A DNA stretch of 64,000 bases from Rhipicephalus microplus (taxonomy: Eukaryota; Arthropoda; Arachnida; Ixodida; Ixodidae): positions 1,185,501-1,249,500 of the forward strand of contig NW_027464604.1 in the NCBI RefSeq assembly GCF_043290135.1, written 5' to 3'. Made by a program: the position numbers and the translations under genes. Of the stretch, positions 1 through 11,111 are shown piece after piece. Under the pieces are notes generated by a model. That model worked only from the letters and a program-made list of their open reading frames with translations, had not been told where the DNA came from and did no database searches. Numbering within the stretch: position 1 is the stretch's first letter; the number at the start of each line of letters is the position of its first letter.

Positions 1-2990
1 GTATTTGTCCTTTTGTTTGCCTGAAGTGGACGTGCCAAGATGCATATTTGGCTTGAGCAGTCGCAAATGCTTATATTTGTTTGATGCACAAGTGGCCTGT
101 GCATGCGTTCATTTCGTATCATGTAATGCTGTTCTGCTCTTGCTGGTTTTACCGCAGTGCTTTGGCGATGCAGTGAAGCTTAATCCGCTTTTGGTAATTG
201 TAGTTTTGTCTCCCTGAAACGAACGTGCCAAGTTGCACATTTGGCCCGAGCAGTCACAAATGGTTATATTTGTTTGATGCACAAGTGGCTTGTGCATGCG
301 TTCATTTCGTATCATGTAATGCTCTTCTGTTCACGCTGGCTTTACCGCAGTGAATTTCGCGATGCAGTGAAGCTTAATCATCTTTCGGTAATTGTCTTTT
401 TGTCTCCCTAAAACGGATGTGCCAAGATGCTTAATTGGCCTGAGCAGTCGCAAATGCTTATATTTGTTTGATGCACAAGTGGCCTGTGCATGCGTTCATT
501 TCGTATCATGCCGTGCTCTTCTGCTCACACTGGCTTTACCGCAGTGCTTTTGCGATGCAGTGAAGCTTGATCTTATTTAAGTATTTGTCTTTTTGTTTGC
601 CTGAAACGAATGTGCCAAGATGCATATTTGGCCTGAGCAGTCGCAAATGCTTATATTTGTTTGATGCACAAGTGGCCTGTGCATGCGCTCATTTCGTATC
701 ATGTAATGCTTTCTGCTCATGCTGGTTTTACCGCAGTGCTTTGGATATGCAGTCAAGCTTAATCAGCCTTTGGTAATTGTCGTTTTGTCTCCCTTAAACG
801 AACGTGCCAAGTTGCATATTTGGCCTGAGCAGTCACAAATGCTTATATTTGTTTGATGCACAATTGGCCTGTGCATGCGTTCATTTCGTATCATATAATG
901 CTCTTCTGTTCACGCTGGCTTTACCGCAGTGCTTTTTCGATCCAGTGAAGTTTAATAATGTTTTGGTAATTGTCTTACTGTCTCCCTAACTTGGACGTGC
1001 CAAGATGCATATATGGCCTGAGCAGGCGCAAATGCTTATATTTGTTTGATGCACAAGTGGCCTGTGCATGCGTTCATTTCGTATCATGTAATGCTCTTCT
1101 GCTCACGCTGGCATTACCGCAGTGCTATTGCGATGCAGTAAAGCTTCATCAAATTTAAGTATTTGTCCTTTTGTTTGCCTGAAACGGACGTGCCAAGATG
1201 CATATTTTGCCTGAGCCGTCGCAAATGCTTATCTTTGTTTGATGCAGAAGTGGCCTGTGCATGCGTTCATTTCGTATCATGTAATGCTCTTCTGCTCACG
1301 CTGGTTTTACCGCAGTGCTTTCGCGATGCAGTGAAGCTTAATCATCCTTTGGTAATTTTCTTTTTGTCTCCCTGAAACGGACGTGCCAAGACGCATATTT
1401 GGCCTCAGCAGTTGCAAATGTCTATATTTGTTTGATGCACAAGTGGCCTGGGCATGCGTTCATTTCGTATCATGTAGGTCTCTTCTGCTCATGCTGGCTT
1501 TACCGCAGTGCTTTTTCGATGCAGTGAAGCTTAATCATCTTTTGGTATTTGTCTTTTTGTCTCCCTGAAACGAACGTGCCAAGATGCATATTTGGCCTGA
1601 GCAGTCGCAAATGCTTACATTTGTTGATGCACAAGTGGCCTGAGCATGCGTTCATTTCGTATCATGTAATGCTTTTCTGCTCACAGTGGCTTTACCGCAG
1701 TGCTTTCGCGATGCAGTGAAGCTTAATTATCTTTTGGTAATTGTCTTTTTGTCTCCATGAAACGGACGTGCCAAGATGCATATTTGGCCTGAGCAGTCGC
1801 AAATGCTTATATTTGTTTGATGCCCAAGTGGCCTGTGCATGCGTTCATTTCGTATCATGTAATGCTTTCTGATCATGCTGGTTTTACCGCACTGCTTTGG
1901 ATATGCCGTGAAGCTTAATCAGCTTTTGGTAATTGTCGTTTTCTCTCCCTGAAACGAACGTGCCAAGTTGCATATTTGGCCTGAGCAGTCGCAAATGCTT
2001 ATATTTGTTCGATGCACAATTGGCCTGTGCATGCGTTCATTTCGTATCATATAATGCTCTTCTGTTCACGCTGGCTTTACCGCAGTGCTTTTTCGATCCA
2101 GTGAAGCTTAATAATGTTTTGGTAATTGTCTTACTGTCTCCCTAACTTGGACGTGCCAAGATGCATATATGGCCTGAGCAGGCGCAAATGCTTATATTTG
2201 TTTATGCACAAGTGGCCTGTGCATGCGTTCATTTCGTATCATGTAATGCTCTTCTGCTCACGCTGGCATTACCGCAGTGCTTTTGCGATGCAGTAAAGCT
2301 TAATCAAATTTAAGTATTTGTCCTTTTGTTTGCCTGAAACGGACGTGCCAAGATGCATATTTGGCCTAAGCCGTCGCAATTGTTTATCTTTAATTGATGC
2401 ACAAGTGGCCTGTGCATGCGTTCATTTCGTATCATGTAATGCTCTTCTGCTCACGCTTGTTTTACCGCAGTGCTTTTTCGATGCGGTGAAGCTTAATCAT
2501 CTTTTGGTAATTGTCTTTTTGTCTCCCTGAAATGAACGTGCCAAGATGCATAATTGGCCTGAGCAGTCGCAAATGCTTATATTTGTTTGATGCCTAAGTG
2601 TCCTGTGCATGCGTTCTTTCGTATCATGTAATGCTCTTCTGCTCACGCTGGCTTTACCGCAGTGCTTTTTTGATGCAATAAAGCTTGATCATATTTTAGT
2701 ATTTGTCTTTTTGTTTGTCTGAGACGGACATGCCAAGATACATATTTGGCCTGAGCAGTCGCAAATGCTTATATGTTTGATGCACAAGTGGCCTGTGCTT
2801 GCATTCATTTCGTATCATGTAATGCTCTTCTGCTCATGCTGGTTTTGCCGCAGTGCTTTGGCTATGCAGTGAAGCTTAATCAGCTTTAGGTAATTGTCGT
2901 TTTGTCTCCCTAAAACGGATGTGCCAAGGTGCATATTTGGCCTGAGCAGTCGCTAATGCTTATATTTGTTTGATGCACAATAGGTCTGTG
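1..2990. repeat. Left-end mosaic block, related to 59-64 kb
   Basis: The block is a run of mixed monomers. From about 400 to 1,560 their order matches 59.5-60.9 kb: a 192-type unit, a CTTTCTG unit, a type C unit, a unit with TTATCTTTG, then a unit with AAGACGCAT and CAGCAGTTGC. The offset is about 59,138 and steps to 59,330 after one monomer that is absent here. The copies are clearly older than the recent tandem duplications, because single-base differences are frequent (for example AAGATGCAT versus AAGATTCAT). Nothing but satellite is present. Confidence 0.75.
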
Positions 2991-4750
2991 CATGCGTTCA
3001 CTTCATATCATGTAATGCTCTTCTGCTCATGCTGGCTTTACCGCAGTGCTTTTGCGAGGCAGTGAAGCTTGATCATATTTAAGTATTTGTCCTTTTGTTT
3101 GCCTGAAACGGACATGCCAAGATGCATATTTGGCCTGAGCAATCGCAAATGCTTATATTTGTTTGATGCACAAGTACCCTGTGCATGCGTTCATTTCGTA
3201 ACATGTAATGCTCTTCTGCTCACGCTGGCTTTACCGCAGTGCTTTTGCGATGCAGTGAAGCATGATCATATTTAAGTATTTGTCCTTTTGTTTGCCCGAA
3301 ACGGACGTGCGAAGATGCATATTTGGCCTGAGCAGTCGCAAATGCTTATATTTGTTTGATGCAAAAGTGGCCTGTGCATGCGTTAATTTCGTATCATGTA
3401 ATGCTTTTCTGCTCATGGTGGCTTTACCGCAGTGCTTTCGCGATGCAGTGAAGCTTAATCACCTTTTGGTTATTGTCTTTTTGTCTCGTTGAAACGGACG
3501 TGCCAAGATGCATATTTAGCCTGAGCAGTCGCTTATGCTTATATTTGTTTGATGCACAAGTGGCCTGTGCATGCGTTCATTTCGTATCATGTAATGCTAT
3601 TTGCTCAAGCTGGCTTTATCGCAGTGCTTTTTCGATGCAGTGAAGCTTGATCATATTTTAGTATTTGTCCTTTTGTTTGCCAGAAACGGACATGCCAAGA
3701 TGCGTATTTGGCCAGAGCAGTCGCAAATACTTATATTTTTTTGATGCAAAAGTGGCGTGGGCATGCCTTCATTTCGTATTAAGTAATGCTCTTGTTCTCA
3801 CGCTAGCTTTACTGCAGTGCTTTCGCGATGCAGTGAAGCCTAATCATCTCTTGGTAATTGTTTTTTTGTCTCCCTGAAACGGACATGTCAAGATGCATAT
3901 TTGGCCTGAGCAGTCGCAAATGCTTATATTTGTTTGATGCCCAAGTGTCCTGTGCATGCGTTCATTTCATATCATGTAATGCTCTTCTGCTCACACTGTC
4001 TTTACCGCAGTGCTTTTTTGATGCAATGAAGCTTGATCATATTTTAGTATTTGTCCTTTCGTTTGTCTGAGACGGACATGCCAAGATGCATATTTGGCCT
4101 GAGCAGTCGCAAATGCTTATATGTTTGATGCACAAGTGGCCTGTGCTTGCATTCATTTCGTATCATGTAATGCTCTTCTGCTCATGCTGGTTTTACCGCA
4201 GTGCTTTGGCTATGCAGTGAAGCTTAATCAGCTTTAGGTAATTGTCGTTTTGTCTCCCTAAAACGGACGTGCCAAGATGCATAATTGGCCTGTGCAGTCG
4301 CAAATGCTTATATTTGTTTGATGCACAAGTGGTCTGTGCATGCGTTCATTTCGTATAATGTAATGCTCTTCTGCTCACGCTGGCTTTACCGCAGTGCTTT
4401 CGCGATGCAGTGAAGCATAGTCATCTTTTGGTAATTGTCTTTTTGTCTCCCTGAAACGGACGTGCCAAGGTGCATTTTTGGCCTGAGCAGTCGCAAATGC
4501 TTATATTTGTTTGATGCACAAGTGGCCTGTGCATGTGTTCACTTCATATCATGTAATGCTCTTCTGCTCATGCTGGCTTTACCGCAGTGCTTTTGCGAGG
4601 CAGTGAAGCTTGATCATATTTAGGTATTTGTCCTTTTGTTTTCGTGAAATGGACGTGCCAAGATGCATATTTGGCTTGAGTAGCCGCAAATGCCTTTCTT
4701 TGATGCGCAAGTGGCCTGGGCATGCGTTCATTTCGTATCATGTAATGCTC
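2990..4750. repeat. Duplicated block of about 9 monomers, copy 1
   Basis: It matches 26,120-27,870 at a constant offset of 23,123 bp, with only scattered single-base differences seen (for example GCCAGAGCAG at about 3713 versus GCCTGAGCAG). The left edge falls inside a hybrid monomer at about 2900-3060. The left part of that monomer, with CAATAGGTCTG, resembles 28.2 kb, and the right part resembles 26.1 kb. The right edge falls in the 189-bp unit at about 4690-4790, after which the two copies diverge (TTTTTCGATAC versus TTTTTTGATGC). Confidence 0.85.
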
Positions 4751-7001
4751 TTCTGCTCACGCTGGCTTTACCGCAGTGCTTTTTCGATACAGTGAAGCTT
4801 GATCATCTTTTGGTAATTGTCTTTTTCTCTCTCTGAAACGGACGTGCCAAGATGCATATTTGGCCTGAGCAGTCGCAAATGCTTATATTTGTTTGATGCA
4901 CAAGTGGCCTGTGCATGCGTTCATTTCGTACCATGTAATGCTCTTCTGTTCAAGGTGGCTTTACCGCAGTGAATTTTGCGATGCAGTGAAGCTTAATCAT
5001 CTTTCGGTAATTGTCTTTTTGTCTCCCTGAAACGGATGTGCCAAGATGCATATTTGGCCTGAGCAGTCGCAAATGCTTATATTTGTTTGATGCACAAGTG
5101 GCCTGTGCATGCGTTCATTTCGTATCTTGTAATGCTCTTCTGCTCACGCTGCTTTTACCGCAGTGCTTTTGCAATGCAGTGAAGCTTGGTGATATTTAAG
5201 TATTTGTCCTTTTGTTTGCCAGAAACGGACGTGCCAAGATGCATATTTGGCCTGTGCAGTCGCAAATGCTTATATTTGTTTGATGCACAAGTGGCGTGGG
5301 CATGCGTTCATTTCGTATTAAGTAATGCTCTTGTTCTCACGCTTGCTTTACTGCAGTGCTTTCGCAATGCAGTGAAGCCTACTCATCTCTTGGTAATTGT
5401 TTTTTTGTTTCCCTGAAACGGACATGTCAAGATGCATATTTGGCCTGAGCAATCGCAAATGCTTATATTTGTTTGATGCACAAGTGGCCTGTGCATGCGA
5501 TCATTTCGTATCATGTAATGCTCTTCTGCTCACGCTGGCATTACCGCAGTGCTTTTGCGATGCAGTGAAGCTTCATCAAATTTAAGTATTTGTCCTTTTG
5601 TTTGCCTGAAGTGGACGTGACAAGATGCATATTTGGCCTGAGCAGTCGCAAATGCTTATATTTGTTTGATGCACAAGTGGCCTGTGCATGCCTTCATTTC
5701 GTATCATGTAATGCTCTTCTGCTCACGCTGGCTTTACCCCAGTGCTTTTTCGATCCAGTGAAGCTTAATCAGCTTTTGGTAATTGTAGTTTTGTCTCCCT
5801 GAAACGAACGTGCCAAGTTGCACATTTGGCCCGAGCAGTGGAAAATGCTTATATTTGTTTGATGCACAAGTGGCTTGTGCATGCGTTCATTTCGTACCAT
5901 GTAATGCTCTTCTGTTCACGGTGGCTTTACCGCAGTGAATTTTGCGATGCAGTGAAGCTTAATCATCTTTCGGTAATTGTCTTTTTGTCTCCCTGAAACG
6001 GATGTGCCAAGATGCATATTTGGCCTGAGCAGTCGCAAATGCTTATATTTGTTTGATGCACAAGTGGCCTGTGCATGCGTTCATTTCATATCTTGTAATG
6101 CTCTTCTGCTCACGCTGGCTTTACCGCAGTGCTTTTGCAATGCAGTGAAGATTGGTCATATTTAAGTATTTGTCCTTTTGTTTGCCAGAAACGGACGTGC
6201 CAAGATGCATATTTGGCCTGTGCAGTCGCAAATGCTTATATTTGTTTGATGCACAAGTGGCGTGGGCATGCGTTCATTTCGTATTAAGTAATGCCCTTGT
6301 TCTCACGCTTGCTTTACTGCAGTGCTTTTGCGATGCAGTAAAGTTTCATCAAATTTAAGTATTTGTCCTTTTGTTTGCCTGAAACGGACGTGCCAAGATG
6401 CATATTTTGCCTGAGCCATCGCAAATGCTTATCTTAGTTTGATGCACAAGTGGCCTGTGCATGCGTTTATTTCGTATCATGTAATGCTCTTCTGCTCACG
6501 CTGGATTTACCGCAGTGCTATCGCGATGCAGTGAAGCTTAATCATCCTTTGGTAATTTTCTTTTTGTCTCCCTGAAACGGACGTGCCAAGACGCATATTT
6601 GGCCTCAGCAGTTGCAAATGCCTATATTTGTTTGATGCATAAGTGGCCTGGGCATGCGTTCATTTCGTATCATGTAGGTCTCTTCTGCTCATGCCGGCTT
6701 TACCGCAGTGCTTTTTCAATGCAGTGAAGCTTAATCATCTTTTGGTAATTGTCTTTTTGTCTCCCTGAAACGAACGTGCCAAGATGCATATTTGGCCTGA
6801 GCAGTCGCAAATGCTTATATTTGTTGATGCACAAGTGGCCTGAGCATGCGTTCATTTGGTATCATGTAATGCTTTTCTGCTCACCGTGGCTTTACCGCAG
6901 TGCTTTCGCGATGCAGTGAAGCTTAATCATCTTTTGGTAATTGTCTTTTTGTCTCCATGAAACGGACGTGCCAAGATGCATATTTGGCCTGAGCAGTCGG
7001 A

Positions 7002-7020
7002 AATGCTTATATTTGATGCA
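7002..7020. repeat. Deletion variant TATATTTGATGC with GTCGG core
   Basis: The usual TTATATTTGTTTGATGC is shortened by four bases to TTATATTTGATGC, and the preceding GTCGCAAATG is GTCGGAAATG. The two marks occur together again near 36,280, 40,315 and 46,095, and in altered form (GTCAGAAATG, TTTGACGC) near 59,025. They identify one lineage of monomers spread over 52 kb. Confidence 0.85.
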
Positions 7021-8477
7021 CAAGTGGCTTGTGCGTGCGTTCATTTCGTATCATGTAATGCTCTACTGTTCACGCTGGCTTTACCGCAGTGCTTTTTCGA
7101 TCCAGTGAAGCTTAATCAGCTTTTGGTAATTGTAGTTTTGTCTCCCTGAAACGAACGTGCCAAGTTGCACATTTGGCCCGAACAGTCGCAAATGCTTATA
7201 TTTGTTTGATGCACAAGTGGCGTGGGCATGCGTTCATTTCGTATTAAGTAATGCTCTTGTTCTCACGCTTGCTTTACTGCAGTGCTTTCGCAATGCAGTG
7301 AAGCCTAATCATCTCTTGGTAATTGTTTTTTGTCTCCCTGAAACGGATGTGCCAAGATGCTTAATTGGCCTTAGCAGTCGCAAATGCTTATATTTGTTTG
7401 ATGCACAAGTGGCCTGTGCATGCGTTCATTTCATATCGTGCCATGCTCTTCTGCTCAGACTGGCTTTACCGCAGTGCTTTTGCGATGCAGTGAAGCTTGA
7501 TCTTATTTAAGTATTTGTCCTTTTGTTTGCCTGAAACGAACGTGCCAAGATGCATGTTTGGCCTGAGCAGTCGCAAATGCTTATATTTGTTTGATGCACA
7601 AGTGGCCTGTACATGCGTTCATTTCGTATCATGTAATGCTTTCTGCTCATGCTGGTTTTACCGCAGTGCTTTGGATATGCAGTGAAGCTTAATCAGCTTT
7701 CGGTAATTGTTGTTTTGTCTCCCTGAAACGAACGTGCCAAGTTGCATATTTGGCCTGAGCAGTCGCAAATGCTTATATTTGTTTGATGCACAATTGGCCT
7801 GTGCATGCGTTCATTTCGTATCATGTGATGCTTTCTGCTCATGCTGGTTTTACCGCAGTGCTTTGGATATGCAGTGAAGCTTATTCAGCTTTTGGTAATT
7901 GTCGTTTTGTCTCCCTGAAACGAACGTGCCAAGTTGCATATTTGGCCTGAGCAGTCGCAAATGCTTATATTTGTTTGATGCACAATTGGCCTGTGCATGC
8001 GTTCATTTCGTATCATATATTGCTCTTCTGTTCACGCTGGCTTTTCCGCAGTGCTTTTTCGATCCAGTGAAGCTTAATAATGTTTTGGTAATTGTCTTAC
8101 TGTCTCCCTAACTTGGACGTGCCAAGATGCATATATGGCCTGAGCAGATGCAAATGCTTATATTTGTTTGATGCACAAGTGGCCTGTGCATGCGTTCATT
8201 TCGTATCATGTAATTCTTTTCTGCTCACAGTGGCTTTACCGCAGTGCTTTCGCGAAGCAGTGAAGCTTAATTATCTTTTGGTAACTGTCGTTTTGTCTCC
8301 ATGAAACGGACGTGCCAAGATGCATATTTGGCCTGAGCAGTCGCAAATGCTTATATTTGTTTGATGCCCAATTGGCCTGTGCATGCGTTCATTTCGTAAC
8401 ATGTAATGCTCTTCTGCTCACGCTGGCTTTACCGCAGTGCTTTTTTGATGCAGTGAAGCTTGATCATATTGTAGTAT

Positions 8478-8882
8478 TTGTCTTTTCGTTTGTCTGAGAC
8501 GGACATGCCAGGATGCATATTTGGCCTGAGCAGTCGCAAATGCTTATATTTGTTTGATGCACAAGTGGCCTGTGCATGCATTCATTTTGTATCATGTAAT
8601 GCTCTTCTGCTCGTGCAAGTTTTACCGCCGTGCTTTGGCTATGCAGTGAAGCTAAATCAGCTTTTGGTAATTGTCTTTTGGCTCCCTGAAACGAACGTGC
8701 CAAGTTGCATATTTGGCCTGTGCAGTCGCAAATGCTTATATTTGTTTGATGCACATGTGGCGTGGGCATGCGTTCATTTCGTATTAAGTAATGCTCTTGT
8801 TCTCACGCTTGCTTTACTGCAGTGCTTTCGCAATGCAGTGAAGCCTAATCATCTCTTGGTAATTGTTTTTTTGTCTCCCTGA
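8478..8882 (+). other. Fortuitous two-monomer open frame (134 codons), not a gene
   Basis: This is among the longest open frames in the window. It starts at a TTG and runs through two monomers only because one base is missing in the T tract (GTCTTTTGGCTCC), which makes the spacing divisible by three. Copies are at 15,222-15,626, 20,041-20,445 and 53,929-54,333, with a shorter form at 61,527-61,859. The translation is a hydrophobic, cysteine-rich repeat of the satellite itself, with no recognised domain and no promoter or intron signals that I can support. I do not call it coding. Confidence 0.8.
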
Positions 8883-9419
8883 AACGAACATGTCAAGATG
8901 CATATTTGGCCTGAGCAGTCGCAAATGCTTATATTTGATTGATGCACAAGTGGCCTGTGCATGCGTTCAATTCGTATCATGTAATGCTCTTCTGCTCACG
9001 CTGGCATTACCGCAGTGCTTTTGCGTTGCAGTGAAGCTTCATCAAATTTAAGTATTTGTCCTTTTGTTTGCCTGAAACGGACGTGCCAAGATGCATATTT
9101 GGCTTGAGCAGTCGCAAATGCTTATATTTCTTTGATGCACAAGTGGCCTGTGCATGTGTTCATTTCGTATCATGTGATGCTCTTTTGCTCATGCTGGTTT
9201 TACCGCAGTGCTTTGGCAATGCAGTGAAGATTAATCAGCTTTTGGTAATTGTCGTTTTGTCTCCCTGAAACGAACGTGCCAAGTTGCATATTTGGCCTGA
9301 GCAGTCGCAAATGCTTATATTTGTTTGATGCACAATTGGCCTGTGCATGCGTTCATTTCGTATCATATAATGCTCTTCTGTTCACGCTGGCTTTACCGCA
9401 GTGCTTTTTTGATCCAGTG

Positions 9420-9612
9420 AAGCTTAATAATGTTTTGGTAATTGTCTTACTGTCTCCCTAACTTGGACGTGCTAAGATGCATATATGGTCTGAGCAGGCG
9501 CAAATGCTTATGTTTGTTTGATGCACAAGTGGCCTGTGCATGCGTTCATTTCGTATTATGTAATGCTCTTCTGCTCACGCTGGCATTACCGCAGTGCTTT
9601 TGCGATGCAGTA
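9420..9612. repeat. Type C monomer (AACTTGG junction), 193 bp
   Basis: The junction after the anchor reads TTAATAATGTTTTGG, followed by TTACTGTCTCCC and TAACTTGGACGTG where most units have TGAAACGG. The ATGCAT region is extended to ATGCATATATGG. This combination is inherited as a block and recurs, for example, near 955, 2110, 8075, 14240, 19060, 21000, 37340, 41380, 42730, 47160, 48510, 52950, 60290 and 63170. It usually follows a monomer carrying GATCCAGTG instead of GATGCAGTG. Confidence 0.9.
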
Positions 9613-9805
9613 AAGCTTCATCAAATTTAGGTATTTGTCCTTTTGTTTGCCTGAAACGGACGTGCCAAGATGCATATTTGGCCTGAGCAGTCGCAAATGC
9701 TTATATTTGTTTGATGCACAAGTGGCCTGTGCATGCATTCATTTCGTATCATGTAATGCTCTTCTGCTCATGCTGGCTTTACCGCAGTGCTTTTGCGATG
9801 CAGTG
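9613..9805. repeat. Reference monomer (type A relative), 193 bp, AAGCTT to AAGCTT
   Basis: This unit serves as the coordinate reference. The AAGCTT anchor is at 1-6 of the unit. A variable junction segment with T-rich tracts occupies about 7-45. GGACGTGCC follows at 46-54 and ATGCAT at 58-63. The conserved core GGCCTGAGCAGTCGC leads into a short dyad (CAAAT, six bases, ATTTG) at 82-97. GCATGC is at 119-124. The right half ends in ACCGCAGTGC and GATGCAGTG before the next anchor. The core and the GCATGC region change little among monomers, while the segment after AAGCTT changes most and defines the subfamilies. Typical type A junctions read AAGCTTGATCATATTTAAG. Confidence 0.95.
9694..9709. other. 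Short dyad in the monomer core (CAAAT-6 bp-ATTTG)
   Basis: CAAAT (9694-9698) and ATTTG (9705-9709) are perfect inverted repeats separated by GCTTAT. The element is present in most monomers, directly after the most conserved core. Type F units, the 189-bp units and units with TATATGTTTG or TATATTTGATG lack one arm. A five-base arm is too weak to call a hairpin or a known protein-binding site. It is recorded because of its position and recurrence. Confidence 0.5.
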
Positions 9806-11111
9806 AAGCTTGATCATATTTAAGTATTTGTCCTTTTGTTTGCCTGAAACGGATATGCAAAGATGCATATTTGGCCTGAGCAGCCGCAAATGCCTTTCTT
9901 TGATGCGCAAGTGGCCTGGGCATGCGTTCATTTCGTATCATGTAATGCTCTTCTGCTCACGCTGGCTTTATCGCAGTGCTTTTTCGATGCAGTGAAGCTT
10001 GATCATCTTTTGGTAATTGTCTTTTTCTCTCTCTGAAACGGACGTGCCAAGATGCATATTTGGCCTGAGCAGTCGCAAATGCTTATATTTGTTTGATGCA
10101 CAAGTGGCCTGTGCATGCATTCATTTCGTATCATGTAATGCTCTTCTGCTCATGCTGGCTTTACCGCAGTGCTTTTGCGATGCAGTGAAGCTTGATCATA
10201 TTTAAGTATTTGTCCTTTTGTTTGCCTGAAACGGATATGCCAAGATGCATATTTGGCCTGAGCAATCGCAAATGCTTATATTTGTTTGATGCACAAATAC
10301 CCTGTGCATGCGTTCATTTCGTATCATGTAATGCTCTTCTGCTCACGCTGGCTTTACCGCAGTGCTTTTGCGATGCAGTGAAGCTTGATCATATTTTAGT
10401 ATTTGTCCTTTTGTTTGCCAGAAACGGACGTGCCAAGATGCATATTTGGCCTGAGCAGTCGCAAATGATTATAACTTTTTGATGCACAAGTGGCCTGGGC
10501 ATGAGTTCATTTCGTATCATGTAGTGCGCTTCTGCTCATGCTGGCTTTACCACAGTGCTTTTTCGATGCAGTGAAGCTTGATCATATTTTAGTATTTGTC
10601 CTTTTGTTTGCCTGAAGCGGACGTGACAAGATGCATATTTGGCCTGAGCAGTCGCAAATGCTTATATTTGTTTGATGCACAAGTGGCCTGTGCATGCGTT
10701 CATTTCGTATCATGTAATGCTCTTCTGCTCACGCTGGCTTTACCGCAGTGCTTTTTCGATCCAGTGAAGCTTAATCAGCTTTTGGTAATTGTAGTTTTGT
10801 CTCCCTGAAACGAACGTGCCAAGTTGCACATTTGGCCCGAAAAGTGGAAAATGCTTATATTTGTTTCATGCACAAGTGGCTTGTGCATGCGTTCATTTCG
10901 TACCATGTAATGCTCTTCTGTTCACGTTGGCTTTACCGCAGTGAATTTTGCAATGCAGTGAAGCTTAATCATCTTTCGGTAATTGTATTTTTGTCTCCCT
11001 GAAACGGATGTGCCAAGATGCATATTTGGCCTGAGCAGTCGCAAATGCTTATATTTGTTTGATGCACAAGTGGCCTGTGCATGCGTTCATTTCATATCTT
11101 GTAATGCTCTT

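Larger units (their letters stand above)
4750..9570. repeat. Mosaic block related to 12.1-13.9 and 18.1-21.2 kb
   Basis: Only satellite is present. The 5.59-6.30 kb part matches 12.14-12.85 kb (offset 6,547). The match continues at 6.36 kb with offset 6,740, so one monomer is missing here. From 7.16 to 8.2 kb it matches 18.14-19.1 kb (offset 10,985). From 8.3 to 9.7 kb it matches 19.88-21.3 kb (offset 11,563), three monomers being absent from this copy. Units with internal deletions occur at 6,822 (TTTGTTGATGC) and 7,011 (TATATTTGATGC). Confidence 0.8.
9571..11111. repeat. 1,541-bp tandem higher-order unit, copy 1 (8 monomers)
   Basis: Eight monomers including a type E unit, a 189-bp unit, units with ACAAATACCC, a unit with AAATGATTATAA and a type F unit are repeated directly downstream at offset 1,541. 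Few differences are visible (GATATGCAAAG versus GATATGCCAAG near 9855, TTTATCGCAG versus TTTACCGCAG near 9970). The edge is approximate because it lies in sequence shared by both parents. Confidence 0.88.

Noticed and set aside
5..217. Open frames of 61-76 codons as genes of a small cysteine-rich protein family
   Set aside because: They recur once per satellite unit, begin at TTG or GTG, shift frame from unit to unit, and vary at codon positions 1 and 2 without restraint. They are a by-product of the repeat.
8464..8769. Minus-strand open frame of 101 codons, with copies near 15.2, 20.0, 53.9 and 61.4 kb
   Set aside because: It is the antisense shadow of a two-monomer stretch joined by a one-base-shorter T tract. 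There is no independent evidence of coding.
9613..9618. Target-site duplications or terminal inverted repeats of a mobile element at unit borders
   Set aside because: The only inverted repeats are very short palindromes (AAGCTT, ATGCAT, GCATGC, the five-base dyad) present in all units. Nothing marks an insertion.
9680..9700. RNA polymerase III internal promoter (A box) and a tRNA-derived origin
   Set aside because: TGGCCTGAGCAG resembles an A box only loosely, and no B box follows at the expected spacing. No cloverleaf could be drawn.
9741..9760. CENP-B box
   Set aside because: The best candidates (TTTCGTATCATG and TTTCGATGCAGTGAAG) share only the TTCG and central A with the known box and lack its CGGG part. 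No unit I read has a full match.
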